Of a stretch of DNA of 64,000 nt, positions 11,635 through 26,242 are shown in pieces. Location: the NCBI GenBank assembly GCA_036971475.1, contig JBAIZL010000010.1, positions 9,719,526 to 9,783,525 on the forward strand. The letters run 5' to 3'. Source of the stretch: Prosapia bicincta (lineage: Eukaryota > Arthropoda > Insecta > Hemiptera > Cercopidae). The position numbers and the translations under genes are program-made. The notes under the pieces are model-generated. The model was given only the letters and a program-made list of their open reading frames with translations. It was not told the origin of the DNA and ran no database searches. Each line of letters starts with the position of its first letter. Position 1 is the stretch's first letter.

Positions 11635-14527
11635 AATAAAATGCTACTTACAGTTTGAATCTTAGCAGTGTATTATATGTTCCCCTAACAGTTCACTTCA
11701 GATTTGTACAAAAAACTTAATAAATAAAATGCTACTTACAGTTTGAATCTTAGCTGTGTATTATATGTTCCCCTAACAGTTCACTTCAGATTTGTACAAA
11801 AAACTTAATAAATAAAATACTACTTACAGTTTGAATCTTAGCTGTGTATTATATGTTCCCCTAACAGTTCACTTCAGATTTGTACAAAAAACGTAATAAA
11901 TAAAATACTACTTACAGTTTGAATCTTAGCTGTGTATTATATGTTCCCCTAACAGTTCACTTCAGATTTGTACAAAAAACTTAATAAATAAAATACTACT
12001 TACAGTTTGAATCTTAGCTGTGTATTATATGTTCCCCTAACAGTTCACTTCAGATTTGTACAAAAAACTTAATAAATAAAATACTACTTACAGTTTGAAT
12101 CTTAGCTGTGTATTATATGTTCCCCTAACAGTTCACTTCAGATTTGTACAAAAAACTTAATAAATAAAATACTACTTACAGTTTGAATCTTAGCTGTGTA
12201 TTATATGTTCCCCTAACAGTTCACTTCAGATTTGTACAAAAAACTTAATAAATAAAATACTACTTACAGTTTGAATCTTAGCTGTGTATTATATGTTCCC
12301 CTAACAGTTCACTTCAGATTTGTACAAAAAACTTAATAAATAAAATACTACTTACAGTTTGAATCTTAGCTGTGTATTATATGTTCCCCTAACAGTTCAC
12401 TTCAGATTTGTACAAAAAACTTAATAAATAAAATACTACTTACAGTTTGAATCTTAGCTGTGTATTATATGTTCCCCTAACAGTTCACTTCAGATTTGTA
12501 CAAAAAACTTAATAAATAAAATACTACTTACAGTTTGAATCTTAGCTGTGTATTATATGTTCCCCTAACAGTTCACTTCAGATTTGTACAAAAAACTTAA
12601 TAAATAAAATACTACTTACAGTTTGAATCTTAGCTGTGTATTATATGTTCCCCTAACAGTTCACTTCAGATTTGTACAAAAAACTTAATAAATAAAATAC
12701 TACTTACAGTTTGAATCTTAGCTGTGTATTATATGTTCCCCTAACAGTTCACTTCAGATTTGTACAAAAAACTTAATAAATAAAATACTACTTACAGTTT
12801 GAATCTTAGCTGTGTATTATATGTTCCCCTAACAGTTCACTTCAGATTTGTACAAAAAACTTAATAAATAAAATACTACTTACAGTTTGAATCTTAGCTG
12901 TGTATTATATGTTCCCCTAACAGTTCACTTCAGATTTGTACAAAAAACTTAATAAATAAAATACTACTTACAGTTTGAATCTTAGCTGTGTATTATATGT
13001 TCCCCTAACAGTTCACTTCAGATTTGTACAAAAAACGTAATAAATAAAATACTACTTACAGTTTGAATCTTAGCTGTGTATTATATGTTCCCCTAACAGT
13101 TCACTTCAGATTTGTACAAAAAACGTAATAAATAAAATACTACTTACAGTTTGAATCTTAGCTGTGTATTATATGTTCCCCTAACAGTTCACTTCAGATT
13201 TGTACAAAAAACGTAATAAATAAAATACTACTTACAGTTTGAATCTTAGCTGTGTATTATATGTTCCCCTAACAGTTCACTTCAGATTTGTACAAAAAAC
13301 GTAATAAATAAAATACTACTTACAGTTTGAATCTTAGCTGTGTATTATATGTTCCCCTAACAGTTCACTTCAGATTTGTACAAAAAACTTAATAAATAAA
13401 ATACTACTTACAGTTTGAATCTTAGCTGTGTATTATATGTTCCCCTAACAGTTCACTTCAGATTTGTACAAAAAACGTAATAAATAAAATACTACTTACA
13501 GTTTGAATCTTAGCTGTGTATTATATGTTCCCCTAACAGTTCACTTCAGATTTGTACAAAAAACGTAATAAATAAAATACTACTTACAGTTTGAATCTTA
13601 GCTGTGTATTATATGTTCCCCTAACAGTTCACTTCAGATTTGTACAAAAAACGTAATAAATAAAATACTACTTACAGTTTGAATCTTAGCTGTGTATTAT
13701 ATGTTCCCCTAACAGTTCACTTCAGATTTGTACAAAAAACTTAATAAATAAAATACTACTTACAGTTTGAATCTTAGCTGTGTATTATATGTTCCCCTAA
13801 CAGTTCACTTCAGATTTGTACAAAAAACTTAATAAATAAAATACTACTTACAGTTTGAATCTTAGCTGTGTATTATATGTTCCCCTAACAGTTCACTTCA
13901 GATTTGTACAAAAAACTTAATAAATAAAATACTACTTACAGTTTGAATCTTAGCTGTGTATTATATGTTCCCCTAACAGTTCACTTCAGATTTGTACAAA
14001 AAACTTAATAAATAAAATACTACTTACAGTTTGAATCTTAGCTGTGTATTATATGTTCCCCTAACAGTTCACTTCAGATTTGTACAAAAAACTTAATAAA
14101 TAAAATACTACTTACAGTTTGAATCTTAGCTGTGTATTATATGTTCCCCTAACAGTTCACTTCAGATTTGTACAAAAAACTTAATAAATAAAATACTACT
14201 TACAGTTTGAATCTTAGCTGTGTATTATATGTTCCCCTAACAGTTCACTTCAGATTTGTACAAAAAACTTAATAAATAAAATACTACTTACAGTTTGAAT
14301 CTTAGCTGTGTATTATATGTTCCCCTAACAGTTCACTTCAGATTTGTACAAAAAACTTAATAAATAAAATACTACTTACAGTTTGAATCTTAGCTGTGTA
14401 TTATATGTTCCCCTAACAGTTCACTTCAGATTTGTACAAAAAACGTAATAAATAAAATACTACTTACAGTTTGAATCTTAGCTGTGTATTATATGTTCCC
14501 CTAACAGTTCACTTCAGATTTGTACAA
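11635..14527. repeat. 88-bp tandem array (about 33 units)
   Basis: taaataaaat recurs every 88 bases (11721, 11809, 11897 and so on). Units are nearly identical, with a sporadic acttaat/acgtaat change and two gctact starts at the left edge. It is about 64% AT or more, has no coding frame and breaks off sharply at tgtacaa|tagaat. It is unrelated in sequence to the 79-bp array. Confidence 0.97.
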
Positions 14528-17224
14528 TAGAATAACCGGATTCTGATGATCATAACGGCACTTAACCGACCGAAGCCGAACATATTCCCTTAGACATTGA
14601 AAACTTGTTGAATGTGCGTTATCTGAAGCACAGACACCAGAAACTATGAAGACTAAATAAAAAAATCAATGACATTCTTCAGTATGCACATGTTTCACAT
14701 CAGTCTACCCACTCAATTTTATACATTTCATATGTAGGTATTTTCATTGCACTATCCACACCTCAAGAAAACCTTCTATGCCACCAAGAGGGCACATCTC
14801 CTTAATGTGATCTTCTGGTTTAAATTGTAAATTAATTTATTAAGCTTAACAGAAAAGTTTTTTTCTATACGGTTTTATATGTCTTGTACATATTTTATTA
14901 TACTTCTTAATGCCAACTTCAAAAACCACCTTTTTAGCTTTTACTACATTTGTCCACATTAATTCATGTAACTGGTTGATTTTCTGGCACATTATTGTGC
15001 TCTTCCTCCTTAAGCAAAAGTAAAACAAGCTGATACTTTATTTTGTTGTATTTAGAGATTTGTATTACTTAAAATGTTTGAGAACACAGCAATAATAAAA
15101 TACATGGTTTGCAAGACTTGACATTAATGTAAATGTTTTTGTGTTAGAGAACAGCCTGATTTCCTAATGTGTAGTGGCGACCATTTAACCGTGCACTTTG
15201 TCTTGATAGAACGCAATACGCAAGACGAAAGGTGGAGGGCTGCATTGGGTCAGTATAAATACTTTCCTACAAACATTATAAGACTGGCAAAACACTGACT
15301 TGCATAAGGCGGTCGATATTAGATAAATTAGCTTTGGTATGAAAGAATAAACCATCTTGAAATATGTGTAGATATTTTGGATGCAGAAGATTTTAATGTA
15401 CAGAACATTCTGAAAATGTAACATGTTTTCAGAAGTGGTAGTAAGCAAGTGCATGGTTAGCTGGTGCAACTATAATTCATTACTTAGGTTTAAATTATAA
15501 AAATATTTATACTGAATTAGATATATATGGTTCATCATGTTTGTAGACGCTCAATTATCTTAATTGTTAGGTGTGGAATTGAATATGTCTAAATAACATT
15601 TGTACATTCTTGTACAATATTATGTACTGAGTTATATTAAATTTCTTATCGTTGCTGTGAATATTTTATAGGTTGTTAATAGTTTTGCAGCTTTTTCACA
15701 GTTATTTATTTTAGCTACACATCAACATAAAAAATAATAACAGTGGTGGATAATTATTCAAAATTATTTAATACTTAAACTTTCTTTTTCTAGAAAATTG
15801 TATAGAGAGGTGTCAAAGAGTAATCCCAATAACTATCATTTACTGTTCTTTGGAAAAAATCCTGTTATAATTTGTTTCAGTAAACATTTAGACATAAAAC
15901 CCTAATCATTTTCTAATATTAGAATGACAAAAAAATAATCAATTTGGCTGTTGGTATATTATTGTATATAACAGTATCAATATTTCTTTAATCGTAAGTG
16001 CCATCTTTCTCTATATATCAGTGATTTTTATAAAAGTAACTGATGCATTCCTGGAAGCTTTGTTGCTGAGTTCAGCACATGTGGCGTATCATTAAGTAAT
16101 TAACACGACATATTTATTGATTGTATTTAATTTAATAATCTGATTTTGTACAGTCTGTACAAGACTCTTGACCTTTGACTAAATAGACAAATATTTTTAT
16201 AAGTTTACGCTTACGAGGTATAAATGTTACTACATAAAATGAGAATACCACGTTATTTCTAAGCTACTGAATTATTAGTCTACTATAATATTAGTCCATC
16301 TGAAATAAACAAACCATTTTAAAAATGAAGATAAGATTTTTATACAGGATACTACAAGGATATATTTTACTTATTTTTAAATCTGTGTACTTTTTATTGG
16401 TATTGCTTACATTTTTATCTCTTTAAAATTCAATTTGTTTTTCCAGTAAAGATTAAATTGATGTGGTGTCCATATTTAAGTTATATGCTATATAATATTG
16501 TGTGTGACTGTATTTGATTATACTGTGTGTATATATATTAGTTGTCAGCAGTAAATAGAAAACAATGATTATGTAAGGTATTTGCGATGAAATTAAGTTT
16601 ACCACTCTTTCCTTTCATTTCATCTCTAATACCTCTTTTCCTTTCATTTCATTAAATAATATCTTTGTAATTCATACTTTTTTAAACAACATTTTTACAT
16701 CAAACCTATAATTTTTCTCTTGTTATTTTATATTTCTTGGGAAACACATGTTCCATGGCTGTTTAAGTTATCAATTTCATGCAGCAAATCTACATTACAT
16801 TAACCCATTGCAGATTATATCATTTGTGATCTGAGCTATCTATGGTTCACAAATTAATTTCTCGCATCAATTAAGTTGTATTTCACTACAACAATATCCA
16901 CTTCCAAAGCACTAAACATTATATTATATTTTATACTGTTGCAATTTTTTATTCATTATTTTGTAAACTATTTAGTTTATTATTTGTAATCATAATTAGC
17001 AAAAACAAATTAAAAGTTACTTAGGGTTTAAGGTTTGGATTAGATTCTATGCGCCCACTATTATTCTTCTCTTGAGATATTCACAAAAATACAATAATTA
17101 TAAAAAATATTTACATATTCAGACTAATTAGTTTTTAGATTTAGAACTTTAAATGTCACTCCCATTGCTCTCGCTCAATTCCAACAAATGTTCCTCAAAA
17201 TCTTGTTGCTGTTCATGACGAGCT
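14528..17224. other. AT-rich sequence, no gene recognised
   Basis: Only short uninformative reading frames, with no splice-bounded coding pattern, RNA gene, terminal repeat or tandem array that I can support. Confidence 0.6.
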
Positions 17225-17890
17225 GGTTGTTAATAACTTATTACACATTTGCTATTACTTGCAACCAGACTTTATGTTAACTGAAGGTTGTTAAATTGTC
17301 AACTTACACTTGGAGGAAACGTTTTCGTCTTACGACTTCTTCGGCCTCGTAGGAATGCTGCAGTTGTGCTTCCTCGGTACAATTTTTTTTTTGTGAAAGT
17401 TAGAAGTGATGTGATTGAAGAGTATGTGTGATCTGTGCCGTGTTTGTTCATTTAGGATGTCATTTTTATGTGTGTTGCTATGTCTATATATTTCATACTG
17501 TTTTAGTGTGTTTAATTTATGGCCTTTATTGCATGTGTGGACGATGCTCATATTATTTTCCATACTTTTGCACGAGTGTTTAGTGTCGATGAGGTGATTT
17601 GAAGGTAATTTGAGAACAGTATGAAATATATAGACATAGCAACACACATAAAAATGACATCCTAAATGAACAAACACAGCACAGATCACACATACTCTTC
17701 GATCACATCACTTCTAACTTTCAAAAAAAAAAAATTGTACTGAGGAAGCACAACTGCAGCATTCCTAGCGGCAAAAATACGAGGCTGAAGAAGTCGTAAG
17801 ATAAAAACGTTTTCTCCACGTGTAAGTTGACAATTTAACAACCTTTAGTTAACAAAAAGTCTGGTTGCAAGTAATAGCAAAAGTGTAATA
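17225..17890. mobile_element. Inverted Penelope-like remnant, family D, with decayed hammerhead tails
   Basis: Two copies of one element tail lie head to head. The minus-strand copy spans about 17225-17590 and the plus-strand copy about 17595-17890. Both encode the end of a Penelope-type ORF; the minus-strand frame includes LNTLKQYEIYRHSN and HKNDILNEQTRHRSHILF, a C-terminal signature shared with the other Penelope-like remnants in this window. The coding tail is followed by the hammerhead-like module. In the minus copy the core is CCGAAGA (17338-17344), so U4 is changed. In the plus copy GAAA has become AAAA (17803-17806). Both are therefore probably inactive. Inverted partial copies are usual for Penelope-like elements. 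Confidence 0.75.
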
Positions 17891-20640
17891 AGTAATTTTT
17901 CCTCCTTAGGCAGCATCATATTTTCCTCATGGACGCTGTAAGACACACAAGAAACATCAGCTACTGACTGAACCAGAGTCCCAACTAAACTGAGCAAGAC
18001 AGATCTGTCATGTCTAAGACATCTGTTAAAAGGACGACTTGTGGAGTATAAATATCTATGCTCCAGGTTTTGAGAACGGATTAACATCCCTTAGACTTCA
18101 CAAACGTCTAGTATAGCACATGATACACCTAAAAATAACCTCTCTTGAAGCAAAGAAACAATGTTGAAAATCATGAGAAAAACTAATGTCTGTATGATGT
18201 GGATGATTAATGTGTCATGACAAATATTATTTGTGGTCAGGAAGCAATGGGTTATGCCTATCAATGACATTTGCTCCATTTTACAGGTGTCCTTAGACTT
18301 TGCACACATATCAATCATAGCATTTTATTCTACTGGCTGTTTTAATTTTTTATTGTATGATTATTACTGAATGCATGAACATGATTTGTGTGATATGTTA
18401 TTACATTTATTTGAATATCTATTTGTAGTGTTAGGAATTTAATTAGGCTCATATGGTATGTTATAGGTGTTGTAATGGCTGTGACCAACTGTTTGTATTG
18501 GGAAACTATTACTTCATGATAATTTATTTTATTTTATCGGGAGGAATAATTTTGCCCTTACCAGTTTGTTTTATTATTTTACCTTTAGGTTTTAGTAAAT
18601 TTATTTGAAAACATTCTGTTCTATAACAAGATATAAAACAAGTTTTTGTGTATAAGTTATGCATGAACCTCACTGTTAAATGGTTAAATAATTCTAATTA
18701 ACTAAGAACTTTTGTTTAGTCATCATTTTGTAATTGGTATAATAATAGCCCTCCTAAACTAAATGTTATTAAACTTCTAAATTAAAGCAATATTTGTTTA
18801 GACCTAGTTTTTTAAAGGTGCTAAATTTAAATTTACTAAATTCTAGAAAACTTGACTGTTTATTGACAAAATGAAGGCTATGTATTTGATGTTAAACATT
18901 TTGGTAATTATAGAACCATATTTTTGTTTTGGTGTATATGGTCCAGAAACATATTGTAGTTACAAAACAAATCATTTTAAAGTCAGTAAACCTAATTAGT
19001 GCTTAATATTTTTAAAATACTATTATAGCCTAAATGTAACAACACATAAAATTGAGCGTTACATTATACTAGCTTTACAAAGTATCTAGTAGGGATTAAT
19101 TTTATTACTTACACAAAATCATTTCCGTTGTCTTCGCATTAGTAACATTCCTCAAACACACTGATCAAAGTTTTCTATTAAGAAACTAAAACTACGTAGT
19201 TGAAGATTTTAATAACAAAAACAATTGCAGAAATATTCTATATCAGTAACTACAATTCTGTATGAATGAATATACAAGTATAATGAATTTATCTGGCACT
19301 GCATGTGATAACAGTTTCATTTGAAATTTTGTTTCTATAATTAATAAGGCTGTGTAGTAAGTGAAAATTATGTAAATGGTAAATAGGCAAAATTTGTAAT
19401 TTTTCAGATACTTTTGTAAATGTATTAATGACTTTCAAAGTAACTTACAATTAAGAAGCTATTTCAACAGAAAGTCTTCAGTTCAGTATTATCTAGACTA
19501 GATTGCATTTTCCCTAACTTAATACTTTGTTTATTTCTTTAAGAAAGCTATATTTTATTGGAAAACAGAAGTCTGTTATATTAAACAATCTTAGTTTCTA
19601 CAGTGTGTTGGTACATTTAAGCTGTTTAAAAATTTTTAGATTGTTTATGTATACTGATACAAAACATAATTTTTTGTGTTTATAATATATTTTTGAGTAA
19701 CAAGTAAAAATGGAAAAAATTATAACCCTTATTTGGTCGAGTTTTACCAAATTTTGTATTTATAAAAACTAAAATTTCAGTAATATTCTTACTAAGGCTC
19801 ATTATTTTTAAGTAATAATTTTGTAGCATACAGGATTATTTTTTTTTTTTTAATTCACTTATTTATAGTTCTAAGTTTTTTTATTTAAAAATGCCCTGAT
19901 ATGAATCATATAAAACAAATTCACTGTTTTGGATTATGAAAAACATATTTTTTCATGATCATACTTATAAAATTATTAGTAAAGTGAATAAAACGTATTT
20001 AGCAAAGTAAACTGCTTATAATTAAAACCATATCAGAAAGACTGAAAACTTAAGTATTGTACTTACATAATAAGAAATGTATTTGACTACTTATAGATTA
20101 ATTTGCTGCATTGCTTCCTAGCCTGTCCTAGTATCATTATAAAAGTTTTTTTGCAGAATTTAAGCACGTTTCTTACTATTATTATGTCTTTAGATTATGC
20201 AATTACTGTAAAGGATTATTGATTACATAGAAAAATATTGGTGTACAACTTGCATCTCATTAAGAGTGTACATATACGGTACTTGCTATCATCAGAACAA
20301 CCAATCATTTCCAATAAAGCCTGTAATATATCCATCAGGGGGCTCACTTAAACACACAATTATGATATTTTTCATCTTAAAAATGCATATATACAGTTTT
20401 ACTTTACATATGGCACTTCACTCACATAAAAGCAGTTACAACGACATGTAACTAATCCACCATGTTACAGATTACCAAGAAAAAGTAAAAAGAAAACAGT
20501 TTGAACACTTTCATTGTGCATTAACGGGGGAAGGATAAATTGACTTCCTTATATTTTTTTCTGGTTAAATTTCATTCAACTCATACATTCTGTATTCTAA
20601 GTTAATTATCAAAAGATAATAATGTTAATTTATTTCTGCA
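17891..20640. other. AT-rich sequence, no gene recognised
   Basis: No supported coding frame, repeat array or RNA gene; the few open frames of 60-80 codons show no recognisable composition or motif. Confidence 0.6.
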
Positions 20641-20910
20641 CTGATTAGTCAAAAGAAGCAATAATTCGTTGTAATCACTTGCCCCCCTCCAATCAAATTA
20701 ATTTTAGCAGAAAGATATTGACCTGTAAAACAGCGCTAGGTTTTTAGCAAAACACCCTTCCGATGACCTTACAATTGTGTGATTTTAAGTGCCAAAATAG
20801 CATAAAATATGATTTCTAGAGATAAAAATGAGTTCCATCCCCTGACTCCCCGGGCCGTGCCCCCCCCCCCAAAAAAAAAATTGTCCTGGCTACGCAACTG
20901 GTTTTAATTG
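20640..20910. mobile_element. Possible DNA-transposon end
   Basis: A more GC-rich patch ending in a C run, an A run and then ttgtcctggctacgcaactg (20880-20899). The phrase ctggctacgc next to homopolymer runs resembles terminal regions of hAT-type elements as I remember them. No partner terminal repeat or duplication was found, so this is a weak call. The rest, 20911-22939, is AT-rich with nothing supported. Confidence 0.25.
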
Positions 20911-22939
20911 ATTTTGTTTAATTGTTTTACTAATTCCCTCCGCTATACCCTGCTGTCTTTTATGACTCTGATTATTATTAAAGTAACTTTCATAGAGTGA
21001 AACTATTATTTTTAAATGATAGTTTTATAATAGTTTGGGAAGCCAACAACCACAATTACTAAACTGAAAATCACTTAAAATATAAAGTTAAATGACTAAT
21101 AAAACTTGTTTTACTTTAAATAATACAACAGAACAATCAAACATTAGTTCTTTGTGCAGTTTCCTGAAGGTGCCATTGTGACAAATTAAATATAATAAGG
21201 CATTCTTTAATATGTCCCATGTATATTCTGTGTAACTAAGAAAGTCATATCGATTTTTTGTTTTCTGTTAGAAAATTCATACGTCTTTATAGACACAAAC
21301 TTAGGTATATAACATGAATGCTTAGGAATTTTTTGTTTTTCTTTAGAATAGTTTTTTTAAAGTAATTTAACAACAACAAACTATTCTCATTCATTTTTCA
21401 CACATTATAGATATGCTTTTTATCAACAGGAAATTTGCCTGTTTTATACAAGTAAAAATCCTTATGTAGTTGAAAGCTTTTGTTGTTGTTAAATTTAAAC
21501 TTGAATTTTTTCTTTCAATTAAAGTAGTTACCAGTTGCTACAGTAGAGTGTCGAAAATCAATTGGAACCAAGACCAATCCGGACTACTGGTTTATCAGAA
21601 TTTTCAAACGATCTCTAAGACTACTGCGTATTTTAATATTTCAGTAACTATAATCTATTTTATACAAACTGAAATATACAAAAGAATTTAGTGGGAAAAC
21701 ATATATGTACATACTAATATAAAGCCCAAAAAACTTATTGAGTGAAAAAATCTTTTGTTGTTTTTTGAGCAAAAGCATATTATATGACAAATTAGCTAAA
21801 GATTGAATTTAATTAGAAATTTTATTTTGCTGATTGGTTATAATACATGTTATTGGTTGGCTTGTAGAATATACAAATATAAAAAATTTAAATATACTGT
21901 AAGTTGCGTTTTAAATTTAGTTGTGACTCATTTTTTCGGAATTGATTTATCTTCTTTGGATTTACAATTAAATATACCACTTAGTTTACATAGTCTATGT
22001 ATGTATTGTAGTGGCGTCAAGGGCAGCATTTTCATGCCGAGTGCCTTGCCGCTCTTGATTACTGACGCTCTACTGTATTATTGTCCAAATTGTGTATAAA
22101 TCCTTCAACTTTTATCTTGATTTTTTAACATTTACAACTTTTGAACAGTTTTCATTTTAAGAAAAGTACTGGTATATCAAATTGTCTAATTAGCCACAGT
22201 TGTCGTTTAAGTTGATAGATTAATAAAATTCATATAAAAAATTTTTTGGCCATATGAACTCTTTTAAGTTCCAAGAAATTAATTGCAGAAAATTAAAAGT
22301 CTAGTTAATAAATAAGATAGTCTTATTATTAGTGTTTATTATTTTTTTATTATCCAGTTCTGTGTGCAAACATTATTTCAACTGTTTAGATTTTATACTA
22401 ATTGTTCCTCTGATAATATTTCAGACATATTCTGTTAAGTATATTTAGAAATTTGTTTTATTGTATGGTGCTTAAATGTTTAATAAATATTGTAACTTTG
22501 TATTTTTTAAATTTGGTTTCACTTCATTTGTCTTTAGACAAATATTTCCAAAGCTTCCTTTCTAGCACTTGCTTTTTTCCTCTTGCCTTAAGGTAGGTAT
22601 TGTGGTAATTCCACCTTGTCTTTTATCCATAAAAAAACTTAAGCTTTTTTCTGTCCTACAAATGAATATAAACAATCAAAAAAATTAAATAAATCCTCAA
22701 CGAACATCGGTTCTATAACAGCTATATAAATTCTATCAATGGTTAAATATTAATTTCTAAAAACAACTAAAATAAATTGGGATCAATAACCCAATGAATG
22801 ACAGTAGACCAAAGATTGCAATTAAATAATAACTAATACAAGGGCCTCATCATCCAGCAATTAACTGATTTTGGTGTCCATAAAATTTCATTTTATTATT
22901 AGTAATTTTGTTAACCAAATTAATAATAAGCATATTCCT

Positions 22940-22952
22940 ATCACATTAATTA
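22940..22952. repeat. Target-site duplication, left copy
   Basis: atcacattaatta, identical to 26243-26255. The pair brackets the RTE-type LINE exactly and marks its two ends. Confidence 0.85.
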
Positions 22953-25900
22953 CTACTACGTAGTGCTACAGCCCGGGGTGGGCCTTGGCTTCCTTAACAA
23001 TGTTCTGCCATGTACTTCTATCCGTAGCCATCGTTTTCTTGGTCGGCCAACTCTTCTTTTGCCAATCATAGTGCCATGTAAAAGTTTGTTCGGCATTCTA
23101 TTGGTGGGCATTCTTATGATGTGACCCAACCATTCTAGACGTTGCGTTTTAATAAAATGGACCACATTTGCGTCTTTGTATAAGGAATACAACTCGGCAT
23201 TAGATCGAAGCTTCCACACATTTGTCTGTACATCGTGGACCGGACCATAAATTTTTCTTAAAAGCTTACGCTCAAACAATGTCAACTGATTTTTCATCGC
23301 GGCAGTTAAAGTCCACGTCTCCGCTCCATACGTTAGGACTGGCCGAATTAAGGTTTTATAGAGTCGTACCTTAGTGGTTTGAGACAATAGCCTACTTTTA
23401 AAAAGCTTTATATTTGCGAAGTATGTTCTGTTAGCTGTCATTATTCTTTTCTGGACTTCATTTATTGTTTTATTTTCATCATTTACTTCCGAGCCAAAAT
23501 ATGTGAAACTTTTTACTTTTTCAAATGAATATCCATCGATATCTATAGTCGTACTGCTATGCCCTCTGCTTGTAATCATATATTAAGTTTTTCCCTCATT
23601 TATGCAGAGACCTATCTTTTTGCTTTCATTATTGATTATATTAAAAGTTTCTTTGAGCGATGGAATATTCCTGGCAACCAAGCATATATCATCAGCATAT
23701 GCACATATTTGACTGCATGATATTCCCTGAAACGTTAATCCTCCTCAAAACGCCATGTAAGGAGAGATTGAAGAGGGTAGGAGACAGGGCATCGCCTTGT
23801 CTCACGCCAGTCAAAATAGGGAATTCGGGACTAATACAGCCACCTATGACAACTTTGCTATCAACTTCACTATCACACAATGTCATATTGATCAGTCTGA
23901 TCAACTTGTTTGGTTCGTTGAAATCCTTTAGGATTTCGAGCAATTTTACTCTGTTGACACTGTCAAAAGCCTGCCGATAGTCAATAAAAAGAAGATGGTC
24001 AATTTTATATTCCCAACACCTCTCGAGTAACTGTCTTAGAACAAATATCTGATCGGTAGTTCCTCTTCCGTGTCGGAATCCACACTGATATAATCTGTTA
24101 TGATGTTTTCAGCAAAGACGTTGAGCTTTTTCAGTATTATGTTTAAGAATATTTTGTATGCTACCGTGATCAGAGATATTCCACGATAATTACTGCATTC
24201 CAATTTGTCACCCTTTTTAAAAACAGGACTAATGAGACTAGTTCTCCATTTTCTAGGCATGCGTTCTCTTTCCCATATGTCTAGGATCAGGGAATATAAT
24301 CGTGACTGTACAATTTCTCCACAATTTTTAAAAAATTCGGCTACAAGTGAGTTTTCACCAGGTGCTCTGTTGCTTTTCAGCTTTTCGATCGACTCCATGA
24401 AGTCATCGATGTCCGGTGGCTCAATGTCATCCTCAATTGTCAATTCTATTCGGGTCAAGGAATTTTTGTCCATGTCTATCGTCTGAGCTCCCGCGTTGTA
24501 CAGATCACCAAAGTACTCTGCCCATCTGCCAATAACTTCCGCCTTACCCTCCACTACTCTACTTTCTTTATACTTGCATGAGTCGATTTTAGGCTGGAAA
24601 CCTCTATTTATATATTTAACTGCACCATAGAATTTCCTGGATTTGTTATTACTTCTCAATTCCTCAATTTGCTCTACTTGCTTCCTTAGAAAGGCTTTTT
24701 TCTTTTCATGTATGACCTTATTTGCTCTTCTACAGCTTAGTTGGTAATCTGAGGTGTTCTGTCTTGTAGCGCGCTGTAACATTATCAATCTATATGCATT
24801 TCTTGTTCTTAGCACTTCACGACATTCGTCATCGAACCATTCCTCACCACGTCCCCTCATTTTCTCACCAATCACATCACTCGCCATCTCCTCAATGACT
24901 CTGCTAATTTTGGACCACTTTACTTCAATCCTCCAGTTCTCTAAATCCTTCTAATGTGTCCGGATCTTTAAATTTTTCTAGGTTCCAGTGCCTTCTTTTA
25001 TATAATTTCTCTTGTCGTAAACATGCCAGTCGCTCTCTATATTTAATTTTCACCAGAAAGTGGTCTGAATCACAATTTGGGCCTCTGTCCGTTCTGACAT
25101 CAGTCACTGAGGAAGAATGGCATTTTGAAATGAGTACGTGATCAATTTGGGTTAATGTGCCATTTGGTGCTTTCCAAGTTCCAATGTGTATTTTTTTGTG
25201 CGGGAAGCAAGTACTTTTTATTATCATGTTGTTTGCTTCAGCAAATTCACACAAATGTTTACCATTATCATTCGTTATATTATGAAGTGAGTAGGTTCCA
25301 GCAACAGTTTGTGTAAAATTCTCCTTACCCACTTGAGTGTTTAGATCACCAAGTATAATTTTTGTGTCATATTTGGGACTACATAGAAGAGCATTTTCTA
25401 ATTGTTGGTAGAAAAGTATTTTTTCATCTTCATCACTGTCTTCAGTTGGCGAATAGGCAGAGATCAAAGTTGTATTTCTAAATTTTCCCCTCAAGCGCAT
25501 CTTGCACATTTTATCATTAATGGGTTCGAATAGCAATAAACTACGGCATAGTCTCTTTGTAAGCATGAATCCTGTTCCTCTTTGTCCAGTTTTTGCTGCT
25601 CCACTGTACAGTATGGTATATTCTTTCTTATCAAGTCTACCCTGCCCTCCCCATCTAATCTCCTGTAGGGCCACTGCGTCAATGTTAAATTTAAATAGCT
25701 GTTCAGCCATTTTTCCAGGCTGTAACATTGTCCGAACATTCCATGTAGCTAAAACCAGGTTCGAGTTCCGTTTTCTTTTGCCTTTTCATCCATCCTTTAT
25801 TATTACATTGTTTTATTTCGTAACAAGAGTTTTTTACGGTGTAGGGTTGTTAGCCTACGCTCAACCACTAACTGGTGGGCCAGGTCATTTTTTATCAGGG

Positions 25901-26242
25901 TTTCCATCCCCTAGCTTGATTGCTTTCTCTGCAGCTAAGAGCCCAAGCTACCCTTGTTTTTATTTTGGAGTTCGCTCTCCTAGTCTTTGGGCTCCCCTCC
26001 CAAACCGTGCAAGACAGCACAGGGCAGTGCTTATTTGATGGCGGCACTTACTCGCCATGCCACAACATCGTCAATAAGTTATGTGGTATTTAATATGTAT
26101 GATCTTGCCAATGATTGAACGTCCACCTCTGGTCCGGGACTGCTTATTTGGAATCCTTATTCGCAGCTAACCTACATATCTGTAGGCCACTCCACTATCC
26201 GCCACCTGTGGACCCGCCCAGTAGCCGAGGTAAGCCCTGGGA
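22953..26242 (-). mobile_element. Full-length but inactivated RTE-type LINE
   Basis: A 3.29-kb non-LTR retrotransposon reading on the minus strand and flanked by a perfect 13-bp target-site duplication. The 5' end is at 26242, followed by about 450 bp of leader and a single ORF of apurinic-type endonuclease, reverse transcriptase and C-terminal domain. The 3' end reads ctgtagcactacgtagtag. Length, single ORF and gene order fit the RTE group; the clade is inferred from memory of the family and could be a neighbouring one. The near-exact target-site duplication suggests a fairly recent insertion, yet the ORF carries several lesions (see the pseudogene entry). Confidence 0.85.
22966..25785 (-). 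pseudogene. RTE endonuclease-reverse transcriptase, broken
   Basis: The N-terminus includes LVLATWNVRTMLQPGKM, upstream of the first ATG. Endonuclease motifs follow: LQEIRW, GDLNTQVG and SDHFLV. The reverse transcriptase shows SNYRGISL, DYRQAFDSV, GVRQGDALSP and the catalytic YADD (23688-23699). The C-terminal part has LTYGAETW, LEWLGHIIRMP and GRPRKRW, with the natural end AKAHPGL then TAG at 22966-22968. Visible damage: a frameshift near 24925-24932 after the endonuclease; an extra two bases near 24086-24090 in the middle of DYQCGF; a frameshift at about 23715-23735 just before YADD; TAA at 23583-23585; and a deletion with frame change near 23028 that joins GRPRKRW to ATDRSTW. The start is unresolved, with an in-frame stop at 25786-25788. 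It would have acted by target-primed reverse transcription; this copy cannot make the protein. Confidence 0.85.

Noticed and set aside
14546..14585. Hammerhead at the right edge of the 88-bp array (CUGAUGA)
   Set aside because: Only a 3-bp CGG/CCG stem is possible and GAAA is absent (GAAG); probably chance.
15185..15469. 94-codon minus-strand frame
   Set aside because: No motif or conserved pattern; length is expected by chance in this amount of sequence.
21803..22099. 98-codon plus-strand frame
   Set aside because: No recognisable domain, AT-driven composition, no splice context; not enough to call a gene.
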